From positions 680,144-744,143 of the forward strand of contig NZ_FNAG01000002.1 of NCBI RefSeq assembly GCF_900101825.1: a stretch of DNA of 64,000 nt, written 5' to 3'. The translations under genes were made by a program, and so were the position numbers. This document shows positions 8,994 through 17,900 of the stretch, one piece after another (position 1 is the first letter of the stretch; every line of letters starts with the position of its first letter). The stretch comes from Aquimonas voraii (GTDB lineage Bacteria; Pseudomonadota; Gammaproteobacteria; Xanthomonadales; Xanthomonadaceae). Under the pieces are notes generated by a model. That model did not search any database. It worked only from the letters and a program-made list of their open reading frames with translations, and was not told where the DNA came from.

Positions 8994-10085
8994 ATGAGCA
9001 CGAACACCTCCCCCCTGTTCGCCCCCTTCAAGCTCGGCAGCCTCGAGCTCGCCAACCGCTTCGTCATGGCGCCGCTGACCCGCAATCGCGCCGGTGCCGG
9101 CCGCACGCCCACCGACCTCACCGTCGAGTACTACCGGCAGCGCGCCAGCGCCGGCCTCATCATCACCGAGGCCAGCCAGATCTCGCCGATGGGCCAGGGC
9201 TACCTGGACACTCCGGGCATCTACTCGCCCGAGCAGATCGCCGGCTGGAAGCGCGTCACCGAGGCCGTGCACGCGGCGGGTGGCCGCATCTTCATCCAGC
9301 TCTGGCACGTCGGCCGCATCTCGCACAGCTCGCTGCTGCCGAACGGCGCGGCACCGGTCGCGCCTTCGGCGATCACCGCCAAGAGCAAGACCTTCACCAC
9401 TGAAGGCTTCGTCGATGTGTCGGCGCCGCGAGCGATGAGCTTGGACGACATCCGGGCCACCGTCGCCGACTACGCCCAGGCCGCACGCAATGCCATCGCA
9501 GCGGGCTTCGACGGCGTCGAAGTCCACGCCGCCAACGGCTACCTGATCGACCAGTTCCTGCGCGAGTCCAGCAACCATCGGGATGATGCCTACGGCGGCA
9601 GCATCGAGAACCGCACGCGCTTTCTTGCCGAGGTCATGGATGCGGTGGTCGACGCGATCGGCGCCGAGCGCGTCGGCGTGCGCTTCTCGCCGGTCTCGCC
9701 CTTCAATGACGTCAGCGACACACAGCCGCAGGCCCTGTTCGAGCGCGCGATCGAGCGCGTCGGCGCACATGCGCTGGCCTATGTGCACATGATCGAGGGC
9801 GCCACCGGCGGCGATCGCGAGATCGACCCGGGCTTCGACTTCGCCGCGCTGCGCGCAAAGTTCCGAGGGCCGTGGATGGTCAACAACGGCTATGACCTGG
9901 CACTGGCCGAAGCGCGTCTCGCCAGTGGTGCCGCCGATCTGTTCTGCTTCGGTCGGCCCTTCATCAGCAACCCGGATCTCGTGCGCCGCCTGCGCGAGGG
10001 CCGCGAGTTGAATGCGCTGGACGCCGCCACCCTGTACGGCGGTGGCGCCCAAGGCTATACCGACTACCCCTTCCTGCCCGACTGA
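8994..10085 (+). CDS. Old Yellow Enzyme family ene-reductase (NemA-like)
   Basis: This 363-residue FMN-dependent TIM-barrel enzyme reduces activated C=C bonds or nitro groups with NADPH. FMN-site segments include VMAPLTRNRA near residue 25 and IQLWHVGRISH near residue 102. The substrate-binding VHAANGYLIDQFLR near residue 175 carries the family H-x-x-N and Tyr, and FGRPFISNPDLVRRL lies near the C-terminus. It sits between ohr and ohrR on the same strand, 176 bases after ohr and 10 bases before ohrR. It is probably co-transcribed with ohrR, suggesting removal of electrophilic lipid-peroxidation products. The exact substrate cannot be read from the sequence. Confidence 0.92.
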   Translation: MSTNTSPLFAPFKLGSLELANRFVMAPLTRNRAGAGRTPTDLTVEYYRQRASAGLIITEASQISPMGQGYLDTPGIYSPEQIAGWKRVTEAVHAAGGRIFIQLWHVGRISHSSLLPNGAAPVAPSAITAKSKTFTTEGFVDVSAPRAMSLDDIRATVADYAQAARNAIAAGFDGVEVHAANGYLIDQFLRESSNHRDDAYGGSIENRTRFLAEVMDAVVDAIGAERVGVRFSPVSPFNDVSDTQPQALFERAIERVGAHALAYVHMIEGATGGDREIDPGFDFAALRAKFRGPWMVNNGYDLALAEARLASGAADLFCFGRPFISNPDLVRRLREGRELNALDAATLYGGGAQGYTDYPFLPD

Positions 10086-10095
10086 ACCGAGCGAC

Positions 10096-10575
10096 ATGCC
10101 CGCCGCCAAGTCCAAACATCAAGCCCAGGCCTGCGCGGCGGGCGCGTCGAACCCGCTGCATCTCGACCAGCAGCTCTGTTTTGCGCTGTATGCGGCCAGC
10201 AACCGCATCCAGCGCCTGTACCGCCCGTTGCTGGAGCCGCTGGGTCTGACCTACCCGCAGTATCTGGTGATGCTGGTGCTGTGGCAGCACGGACGGCGCA
10301 GCGTGGGCGAGCTGGGTGAGGCCCTGCATCTCGACTCCGGCACGCTGACGCCTCTGCTGAAGCGGCTGGAGGCGGCGGGGCTCGTTGTTCGAAAACGCTG
10401 CAGCGAGGATGAGCGGCGCGTGTTCGTCGATCTCAGCGCCGAGGGCAGGGCCCTGCGCGCGCGGGCCCAAGGGGTGCCTGCGCGCCTGGCATGTTCCACT
10501 TCGCTCGATGCAGGTCGCCTCGCATCGCTTCGCGACGAGGTAAGGCAGCTTCTGGACGCGTTGCAATCCGGCTGA
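10096..10575 (+). CDS. ohrR: Organic peroxide sensor OhrR (MarR family)
   Basis: This is a 159-residue MarR-family winged-helix repressor. The reactive cysteine is at residue 28 in QLCFALYAASNRI, the OhrR signature. A second cysteine at 133 stands 105 residues later, the same spacing as Cys22/Cys127 in Xanthomonas OhrR, so this looks like a two-cysteine sensor that forms a disulfide on oxidation. The DNA-binding region GELGEALHLDSGTLTPLLKRLEAAG spans residues 71-95. It starts 10 bases after the ene-reductase and presumably controls the operator at 8349-8368. No second copy of that palindrome was noticed before this gene. Confidence 0.95.
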   Translation: MPAAKSKHQAQACAAGASNPLHLDQQLCFALYAASNRIQRLYRPLLEPLGLTYPQYLVMLVLWQHGRRSVGELGEALHLDSGTLTPLLKRLEAAGLVVRKRCSEDERRVFVDLSAEGRALRARAQGVPARLACSTSLDAGRLASLRDEVRQLLDALQSG

Positions 10576-10681
10576 ACCGGCCCGCGCGCCTGCTCTTCCG
10601 CTGGGGCGCGGCCCTCGCTGGCTCTGCGACAATGCGGCGATCGCCCGCAGCCGCGGGCCGTGGGGTTCCGGGGCAGGCCCA

Positions 10682-11815
10682 ATGAGGTTCTCGATCGTGC
10701 TGCAGATGCCTTGGGCGACCGCCGGCTGGGGGGCGTTCGTTGTGCTGCATGCGCATGCTGCCTCGATGACGCTGGCGCTGCCCGCCCTGCTGCTCGGACT
10801 GTGCCTCGCCGGCCTGCTCGGTCAGGTCGATCTGGCGCGGGCTCCGAGCGCGCTCGAATTTGGTGTGGCCGGTTTCGGCGTCGTCTGGCTGCTCGCCGCG
10901 GTGCTGGCGGATGTGCCGGAGCGCGCGCTCGCGCTCTCTGTGCCTACGCTCATCGCCGTGGTCTGCGCGATAGTTCTGCCGCGTGCCGAAGAGTCGAGGC
11001 CCGGGGTGGCATTCAAGATCAGCGTCGGCGTGCTGACGGCGCTCGGACTCCACGCCTGTCTTGCCATCGTCCTGCGCTTGCCCGAGCCCCACCCCGAACG
11101 CCTGGTCGAGCTGGCAGCCATTCCATGGCTGGTGGTCCCCAACGATCTTGCATGGCTGGGTTGCCTTTGGCCTCTGTGGTGGCGCTGGTCGCGATCGGCG
11201 TCGCGCCCGACGGCGGGCCTGCTCGTGGTGCTCGGTCTCAGTGTGCTGCTGGTGCTGGCCTTGCTGGTCCTGCAGTCCCGGCTCGGCATGCTTGTGCTGG
11301 CGGTCGCGGTCGCGCTCGAACTCATGGGCCGCCGTCACCGCCTTGCTGCGGGCTTCGCGTTCGCAGCTGTCGTGCTTGCCTTGCTCCTCGCAAGCCTGAC
11401 GGGCAAGGGGCTGGCCAGCGGTGGGGCGCGCCTACAGCTGTGGCAGGCGGCATGGGCCCTGTTTGAGGCGAATCCGTGGCTGGGCGTTGGCCCGCATGGT
11501 TTCGTCATGGCCTATCCGGAGGTGCTGCAGGGTGCGAGCCTGATCGACCCGCGGCTGACGCCGTGGCCGCACAGCCTGCCGCTGGAACTGTTGTGTTCCG
11601 GAGGGCTGCTGCTCGGGCTTGTCAGCGTGATTGTCTGCATATTAAGGTTCCGCGCGCCGTCGGAAGGGATGCCGGCTGCCATGGGGGTTTCCTTCCTGCT
11701 TGTGTGCCTGTTCGAGGCCAGCACACTGCGTGTCTGGCTTTGGCTTTGGTGTGTCCTGATGCTCCTGCCGCCGCCTGCGCGGTATACGACGGCGCCAATG
11801 CGCCGGAATGACTGA
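10682..11815 (+). CDS. O-antigen ligase / Wzy-like membrane protein
   Basis: This 377-residue polytopic protein has ten or more hydrophobic segments. The region RLQLWQAAWALFEANPWLGVG followed by a periplasmic loop and PHSLPLELLCSGGLLLGL (about residues 245-310) is the typical core of the Wzy_C / O-antigen ligase family, which joins or polymerises glycan chains at the periplasmic face. It is followed after 14 bases by the secreted protein at 11830. No LPS core genes are adjacent, so the substrate is open; such proteins can also act on exopolysaccharide, and some family members glycosylate proteins. Confidence 0.8.
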   Translation: MRFSIVLQMPWATAGWGAFVVLHAHAASMTLALPALLLGLCLAGLLGQVDLARAPSALEFGVAGFGVVWLLAAVLADVPERALALSVPTLIAVVCAIVLPRAEESRPGVAFKISVGVLTALGLHACLAIVLRLPEPHPERLVELAAIPWLVVPNDLAWLGCLWPLWWRWSRSASRPTAGLLVVLGLSVLLVLALLVLQSRLGMLVLAVAVALELMGRRHRLAAGFAFAAVVLALLLASLTGKGLASGGARLQLWQAAWALFEANPWLGVGPHGFVMAYPEVLQGASLIDPRLTPWPHSLPLELLCSGGLLLGLVSVIVCILRFRAPSEGMPAAMGVSFLLVCLFEASTLRVWLWLWCVLMLLPPPARYTTAPMRRND

Positions 11816-11829
11816 ATTCTGGGGTTTGG

Positions 11830-12708
11830 ATGTCTGCTCACCTATTGAAAGGCGCGGCACAGCGCCTGTTGTTTGCAGGTTCTCTGGCCAGCCTGGGCTG
11901 GATCGCCATGGATGCACCCGCGTGGGCCGAAGCCCTGAAGCTCGAAGGCTACTACTCTGACTTCAGCCTGCAGCTTGAAGTCGAGCCACAGGTGGTCGTG
12001 GCGGGACGCGTGGCGAGCACTCGATCAACCGTCGCCAGCCTCGGGCCCTCGGCCGCCTCCGACGTGGTGCTGACCCTGCGCGAAGATGCGGATATCGGCC
12101 TGCAGACCGACGGCGCCTGTTCACGGACCGGGTTCCAGACCGTGCGCTGCAGGCTTGGAGCGCTGCAGCCGGGCCAGGAGTTGCAGACGCTTCAGCTGCC
12201 GCTGCTGTCGGACCCGGATGCGCGCGGACTGCGCCTGCTCTCGGGTTACGTGGATTCCGAGAATCCGGCCACCGCGGATGGCCCCGCGCTGCATATCGAT
12301 GCGACGTGGCTGAGCCTCGTGGGCGAATTCGACATCGGTGTCCGCCTGCTCGACGACGTGCCGGTGCTGCTGCCTGACGATCATCTGCAATGGACCGTCG
12401 AGCTCGACAACCGCGGCCCCAGCAGTCTCATCGATGGCTACCTGGTGCTCTCGACGTCCAACAGCGCGCGCACGCAGTGCCTCGTCCATGGCAATGCGGC
12501 CTGCCCCGACTCCATCGGACGGGTCTACCTCGCACCCGGTTCGAGAGTCGAACTGCAGGTGGAGATCCCGCGCAGCGAGCTGGAGGGCAGCCCCATCAAC
12601 TTCGCTGTCGGGGCCCTCGCCATGGAGGGCGTACGGATCGGGTCCCGCCCCATGTTCGTGAGCCTGCAGTACGCGTCCTCGCTGTACCGCAACGGGTTCG
12701 AGAACTGA
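11830..12708 (+). CDS. Secreted beta-rich protein with C-terminal GFE tag, function unknown
   Basis: This 292-residue predicted exported protein has a signal-like N-terminus (LLFAGSLASLGWIAMDAPAWAEA). Two halves each resemble DUF11/CARDB-type adhesion domains: VEPQVVVAGRVASTRSTVASLGPSAASDVVLTL-like spacing with paired cysteines (ACSRTGFQTVRCRLG), and VELDNRGPSSLIDGYLVLS with a second cysteine pair (TQCLVHGNAACPDSIG). The extreme C-terminus is SLYRNGFEN. A second protein in this window (62586-63699) ends in LFSHGFEP with the same spacing. It follows the O-antigen-ligase-like gene by 14 bases, so they are probably one transcript. I do not recognise a specific function. Confidence 0.75.
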   Translation: MSAHLLKGAAQRLLFAGSLASLGWIAMDAPAWAEALKLEGYYSDFSLQLEVEPQVVVAGRVASTRSTVASLGPSAASDVVLTLREDADIGLQTDGACSRTGFQTVRCRLGALQPGQELQTLQLPLLSDPDARGLRLLSGYVDSENPATADGPALHIDATWLSLVGEFDIGVRLLDDVPVLLPDDHLQWTVELDNRGPSSLIDGYLVLSTSNSARTQCLVHGNAACPDSIGRVYLAPGSRVELQVEIPRSELEGSPINFAVGALAMEGVRIGSRPMFVSLQYASSLYRNGFEN

Positions 12709-12763
12709 GCAGGGCCGCGCGGGTCCTACGGGTATTCGTCTGAGCTGGACAAGCCCTCGTCTG

Positions 12764-12790
12764 GCGGCGCGAGTCAGTTCGCGCCGCTTT
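12764..12790 (+). terminator. Intrinsic terminator
   Basis: GCGGCGCGA at 12764-12772 and TCGCGCCGC at 12779-12787 form a perfect 9-bp stem with a 6-base loop, followed by TTT. It lies 56 bases after the stop of the GFE-tailed protein and separates it from alx. Confidence 0.7.
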
Positions 12791-12966
12791 CACAGGTGAT
12801 TCACTTTCGCGCGATGAGACTCCGCGAGCGACTGCGGGCCCCTCTGGTCATGTGCAATGCATGGCGATGTCGGAGTCGTGAACCGATGCTCAGGCCCGCC
12901 GTACGGATCCTCCACGCCTCACCGCGAGGCCGGGCATCGAAACTACGATCGCCTTCGGAGTGACTC

Positions 12967-14007
12967 ATGGAACTGTTGACCGGCCTCTGGCTCGGTATGC
13001 CCGTGTGGGTGTGGCTTGCGTTTCTTGGCGCTGTTCTCGCCATCCTCGTGTTCGACCTCGGTGTCCTGCACAAGGAAGCGCATGAGATCGACGTCAAGGA
13101 AAGCCTGTGGATGTCGGCGCTGTACATCGGACTCGGCCTGCTGTGGGCCGTGGCCGTGTGGTTCATCTACTACGAATACGGCAGCGCGAAGGCGATCGAC
13201 CCACAGATCGCCAGCCTGCCGACCAACGAGGCCAAGGCCTGGGAAGCGGTGAAGCTCTACCTGACCGGCTATCTGGTCGAAAAGGCGCTGGCGATGGACA
13301 ACGTCTTCGTCATCTCGATGATCTTCACCTACTTCGCCGTGCCGCGGATCTACCAGCACCGCGTGCTGTTCTGGGGCATCCTCGGCGTCATCGTGCTGCG
13401 CGCGCTCATGATCGGCCTGGGCGCCGCCCTGGTGATGAACTTCTCGTGGATCCTGTACGTGTTCGCGGTGATCCTGATCGCCACCGGCGTCAAGATGCTG
13501 CGGTCGCTCGACGACGAGCCGGACATCGCCAACAACCGCATCCTGGGTTTCCTGAAGAAGCGCATGCGCCTCACGCAGGAGCTGCATGGCGAGCGCTTCT
13601 TCGTGAAGCAGGCCGGTTCCGGCGGCAAGCTGCTGTGGTTCGCCACGCCGCTGTTCCTGTGTCTGGTGCTGGTTGAGATCGCCGACGTCGTCTTCGCGAT
13701 CGACTCGGTGCCGGCGATCTTTGCGATCACGCCCGACCCCTTCATCGTCTACACCTCCAACATCTTCGCCATCCTCGGCCTGCGCGCTCTGTACTTCGCG
13801 CTGGCGGCGATGGTGCACCGCTTCCACTACCTGAAGTACGCGCTGGCCTTCGTGCTGATCTTCATCGGCTCGAAAATCTTCGTCGGCGATTGGCTGTTCG
13901 GAGGCAAGGTGCCGGCGGAAATCAGCCTGGGCGTCACCTTCGGCCTGCTGCTGGGCGGGGTTGTCTATTCGCTCTGGAAGTCGCGTGACCAGGCCAATCC
14001 GGCCTGA
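12967..14007 (+). CDS. alx: TerC/Alx-family membrane protein, probable Mn exporter
   Basis: This is a 346-residue inner-membrane protein with about nine hydrophobic segments. Acidic residues conserved in the TerC/Alx family are present in AILVFDLGVLHKEAHE, in KALAMDNVFVISMIF and in EIADVVFAIDSVPAIFAIT. Family members such as E. coli Alx export manganese; others are linked to tellurite resistance or to metalation of secreted proteins. The 258-base leader contains a terminator for the previous gene, but I could not recognise a yybP-ykoY (Mn) riboswitch in it. The next gene encodes a universal stress protein, after a 12-bp hairpin. Confidence 0.9.
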   Translation: MELLTGLWLGMPVWVWLAFLGAVLAILVFDLGVLHKEAHEIDVKESLWMSALYIGLGLLWAVAVWFIYYEYGSAKAIDPQIASLPTNEAKAWEAVKLYLTGYLVEKALAMDNVFVISMIFTYFAVPRIYQHRVLFWGILGVIVLRALMIGLGAALVMNFSWILYVFAVILIATGVKMLRSLDDEPDIANNRILGFLKKRMRLTQELHGERFFVKQAGSGGKLLWFATPLFLCLVLVEIADVVFAIDSVPAIFAITPDPFIVYTSNIFAILGLRALYFALAAMVHRFHYLKYALAFVLIFIGSKIFVGDWLFGGKVPAEISLGVTFGLLLGGVVYSLWKSRDQANPA

Positions 14008-14027
14008 AGAACGTCCGCGCGATCCCT

Positions 14028-14060
14028 GTGGCCGCGCCGTCCAGTGGGCGGCGCGGCCAC
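14028..14060 (+). other. Perfect 12-bp hairpin between alx and the UspA gene
   Basis: GTGGCCGCGCCG at 14028-14039 and CGGCGCGGCCAC at 14049-14060 form a perfect stem with a 9-base loop. TCAACTCC follows, without a U-run. It could be a Rho-assisted or weak terminator for alx, or an mRNA processing or stabilising structure ahead of the UspA gene. Confidence 0.45.
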
Positions 14061-14086
14061 TCAACTCCATCGAGGAAGCTGAAACC

Positions 14087-14509
14087 ATGCGAATTCTTGT
14101 TGCCATCGACGGCAGCCACTACGGCGATGCCGCACTCGCGCATGCGCTGGAACTGAATGCGCGCTTGAACCAGCCCGCCGACATCACCCTGATCCACGTG
14201 GCGCTGTCGGCGCCGCCGCGTGCGGCCAGCGCCGTGGGCGGCGAGATCCTGCACAGCTACTACCAGCAGGAGCACGACGCGGCTCTGGCCAAAGCACGCG
14301 AAACCCTCAAGGCCGCCCAGCTTGGGGTCACCGAGATCACCTCCGTTGGCGCGCCCGGGCGGCAGATCGCCGAGCACGCCAACGCCGGCGCCTTCGACCT
14401 GGTGGTCATGGGTTCGCACGGGCACGGTGCTTTGACTGGTCTGCTGCTGGGCAGCACGGTCAGCGCCGTGCTCTCGCTGACCAAGGTGCCGCTGCTGATC
14501 GTGCGCTGA
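14087..14509 (+). CDS. Universal stress protein, UspA family
   Basis: This 140-residue single-domain cytoplasmic protein opens with MRILVAIDGSHYGDAALAHA. It carries the ATP-binding signature G-x2-G-x9-G-S in MGSHGHGALTGLLLGSTV near residues 109-127, so it is probably of the ATP-binding class. It lies downstream of alx; a GAGGAAGCT ribosome site precedes the ATG. Such proteins accumulate under starvation or stress; a specific role is not visible. Confidence 0.93.
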   Translation: MRILVAIDGSHYGDAALAHALELNARLNQPADITLIHVALSAPPRAASAVGGEILHSYYQQEHDAALAKARETLKAAQLGVTEITSVGAPGRQIAEHANAGAFDLVVMGSHGHGALTGLLLGSTVSAVLSLTKVPLLIVR

Positions 14510-14914
14510 TCCGCGATGTGCGGTCCGCGAGGCTTGGGCCCATGCGCGCTCGGCAGCGGGTGCCTGGTCCGGGAGCGCGCAAGCCCCTCAACGTAGCAGA
14601 TCGGCAGGAGGCCCTGTCGTGGATGGCCGGGCGAACCGCTCGGCCATCCGGAGGAGCAGCGCGAATCCTATTGGCGGCTCGTGCCGTTGGTGGGTAGCCG
14701 GTGCCCGCACTGTTGCAGTGCATGTGCTTTGGCGGGCAAGGCCAGCTCGACTTGGAAGGCGGTGTTCTCCACGGGGCGAGCGGCCAGGCCGGCACTGCAG
14801 GCCGCACACCTGTCAGATTCGCCAGCTATCGGAGCAGGTGGTGCTGCACTAGCCTTTGCGCTTCGTTCTGGACTCTGACGGTCGTGGCGGGCGCAGCCCG
14901 ATGAGCTTCTCGCA
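14510..14914 (+). other. 405-bp region without an intact gene; possible decayed zinc-ribbon ORF
   Basis: No intact gene is supported here. A frame starting with ATG at 14681 reads RCPHCCSACALAGKA, then a stretch ending HLSDSPAIGAGGAALAFAL, before a stop near 14878. The next frame continues TVVAGAAR. This looks like the remains of a small zinc-ribbon plus one-membrane-segment protein with frameshifts, but it could be chance. A 9-bp hairpin (GGATGGCCG at 14621 with CGGCCATCC at 14641) lies upstream of it, without a U-run. Confidence 0.25.
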
Positions 14915-17900
14915 ATGAGCAGTCGCAGCGATCGTCCCAGCGCGCTGGCCGCTGCCACCCGATTCCATCTTGCGGATCTCTGCGTGGAACCGCAGCGCCT
15001 GCGGGTGTTGCGCGAGGCGCATACGATCACCCTGGAGCCGCGACAGATGGAGGTGCTGGTCGCGCTCTGCGAGCAGGCGGGAGAAGTGGTCAGCGCCGAG
15101 CAGCTGCTGATCGACGTCTGGCACGGCAGCTTCTACGGCGACAATCCGGTCCACAAATGCATCGCCCAGCTGCGCCAGCGCCTGGGCGATGACAGTCGTC
15201 AGCCGCGCTACATCCAGACCATCCGCAAGCGAGGCTACCGACTGCTCGCCCCGGTGACGCTGCCGGAGGGCGGCCTGCCGCGGCCGGCGCTGCTGCAGGA
15301 CTGGTCGGGCGATTCGCCTTATGTCGGTCTGCAGGCTTTCGAGAGCAGGCATGCCCCGGTGTTCTTCGGGCGCAGCGCGGCCACCGCCGAGGTGCTGCAG
15401 GCGCTGCGCCGACAGGTGGATGTGCAGCGCCGGCTGGTTCTGCTTTCGGGTTCGAGCGGCTGTGGGAAGTCCTCGCTGGTGTCGGCCGGCGTGCTTCCGC
15501 TGCTGACTCAAGCGGGTGGCTTCCAGGGGCTCCGGGCCGAATCGGTTGCGCGCTGCGATCTCGGCCGCTGTCGTGGCGGCGACCTGCTGCAGAAGCTCGC
15601 CGAGTCGCTTTGCCAGTGGAGCCTGTGCGGTCGCCCGGTGTTCCTCGCCTCCGAGCAGGCTGAAGTGATGGCAGACCTGCGTAGTGGCGGTGGATTCGTC
15701 GCGCGCCGCCTGCAGGATGCGTGGGCGCGCCGGGGCGAACGCCGCGGCGAGGGCTCCGAACGGACGATTCTGCTGCTGGTGGTCGATCACGCCGAGGCGG
15801 CCGTCGCCACGCCCGGCATGCGCGCCCAGGATCGCGCCGACCTCGGGCGCGCGCTGCAGCAGCTGTGCGGTCTTGAGCGGATGGCCGTGCTCGCGGTCAC
15901 GCGCAGCGATTTCTTTCCGCGTTTGGTCGAGTGCGTCCCGCAGCTGGTCGATCTGAAGGGCCAGGGGGGGCATGTCGACCTGCTGCCCCCGCGCGCCAGC
16001 GAGATCGCGCGGATCATCCGCTGGCCCGCGGCCATGGCGGGACTGCGTTTCGAGGAAGAGGCCGCCAGCGGCAGTCGGCTGGATGACGTGCTGCGCGATG
16101 CCGCGATGCTGCAGCCGGACGCTTTGCCGCTGCTGCAGCACTGCCTGAATCGGCTGTACGAGGGCCGCAGCGAGGGCGGGCTGCTCGGCTTCCAGTGCTA
16201 CCGCGGCTTTGGCGGTCTTGAGGGCGCCTTGGCACATCGCGCCGAGGAGGTCTTCCTCGCACTACCGGAGGCCGCCCGTGCTCAGCTCGATGCCGTCCTG
16301 CGAGGCGTGGTGGTGATGCAGGCCGACAGCGATGCGGTGACGGCGCGCGCGCTGCCGCGCGAGGAGCTGACTTCGCCACACGCCGTGGAGCTGGTGGACG
16401 CGCTGGTCCGGGCTCGCCTGTTCGTCGCTGAACTGCATCAAGGCGAGGCCGTGCTGCGCGTGGCTCACGAGGCCCTTCTGCGACAGTGGCCGAGGGTCGT
16501 GGCCTGGATCGCCGAGAACCGCGGCCTGCTGCAGGGTCGCAACCGGCTTCAGCGAGCAGCGCAGCACTGGGCCCGGGAGCAGCGTCGCGACGACCATCTG
16601 CTGAATCCCGGGCGCCCGCTGGAAGAAGCGCGCGATGTCGCGCGGCGCCTGCCGCGCGCTCTGTCGAAGCTGGAGTGGGCCTTTCTCCGTGCGTCCGAAG
16701 CTTCAAGCCGACGCGGTCGCCGGGTGCGCTGGGTGGGCATGGCCTCGCTGCTGGTGGTCGCCTGCTTCGCGGTGGCGTCGGCATGGCAGGCGCAGCGTGC
16801 CCAGGAACGCGCTGAGCAGCGCAGGGAGCAGGCGAAGGAGCTGGTGGGCTTTCTGCTGGGTGAGGTTGCAGACAGCCTGCGCGCGTCCGGCAGTCTCACC
16901 CTCCTGGAGGGCGTGAGCGGGGTGGCGCTCAACTACCTGGAGGGCTTGCCGCAGTCGGAGATGCGCCTGCGCGAATCGATCGTCCATGCGCAGGCGCTGC
17001 GCACGGTGGGCGAGGTGCTGTTCGGCCAGGCGCGATTCGAAGAGGCCGGTCTGGCCTTCGTCCGCGCGGAAACTGCCATCGGTCGGGCGCTTGCGATGGA
17101 CTCCGGCTCGCGCGAGGCACACCGCGAGTCCGGCACGGTGGCTTACTGGCGGGGCTATCTCGCCTATCGGGAGCGTCGCTTCGAGGAGACGCGCCGCCAC
17201 TGGGAGGCCTATTTCAGTACCGCCGAGCGCCTCGTGGCGCTCGACCCTGGCGACGAAGGCGCCCTGCTTGAGTTGTCCTATGCACTCAACAATCTGGGCA
17301 GCCTGGCGCACCGTCAGCGGCGCATCGAGGATGCTCTGGCTCTGTTCGCGCGCGCGGTCGACTTGAAGCGTGACCTGGTGGCGCGCAAGCCCAGGCAGGC
17401 TTCGCTGCAGTTCGAACTTGTCGACAGCTTGTCCTGGCTGAGCACTTCGCAGGAATCCGCGGGCCAGTTTGAATCGGCAGCACTGGGCTATGCAGAGCAG
17501 ATTGCGACCCTGCGCGCGCTGCTGGGGCAGGATCCAGGCGCCGATGCCTGGCGACGGCGACTGGCCACGGCGCTGCTGCGCCAGTCCCAGCTCGCGCTCG
17601 ACACCGGACATACCGACCTGGCGCGCGCGGCGGTCGACGAAAGCGAGTCCCTGCTGCTGGCGCTCACGCAAGCCCGGCCCGAGAACCAGATATGGAGACG
17701 CGATCTTGCCCATGCGCAGACACACGCCGCCTGGGTGATGCAATTGGCGGGACAGGCCGCCGAGGCCTCAGGGCGCTTGAACGGCGCGCGGGCAACCCTC
17801 GCACCGCTGATGCAGGTCGACAGCGCTTTGCCGGAGTGGCGCCTGCTGGACGCGGTCATCCAGCTGCGCCTTGCCCAACTGCAAGCCCCCGAGGCCGGGC

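Noticed and set aside
12709..12966. A yybP-ykoY manganese riboswitch upstream of alx
   Set aside because: Expected for alx homologues, but the conserved GGGGAGUAG-type blocks could not be found in the leader; only the preceding gene's terminator is clear.
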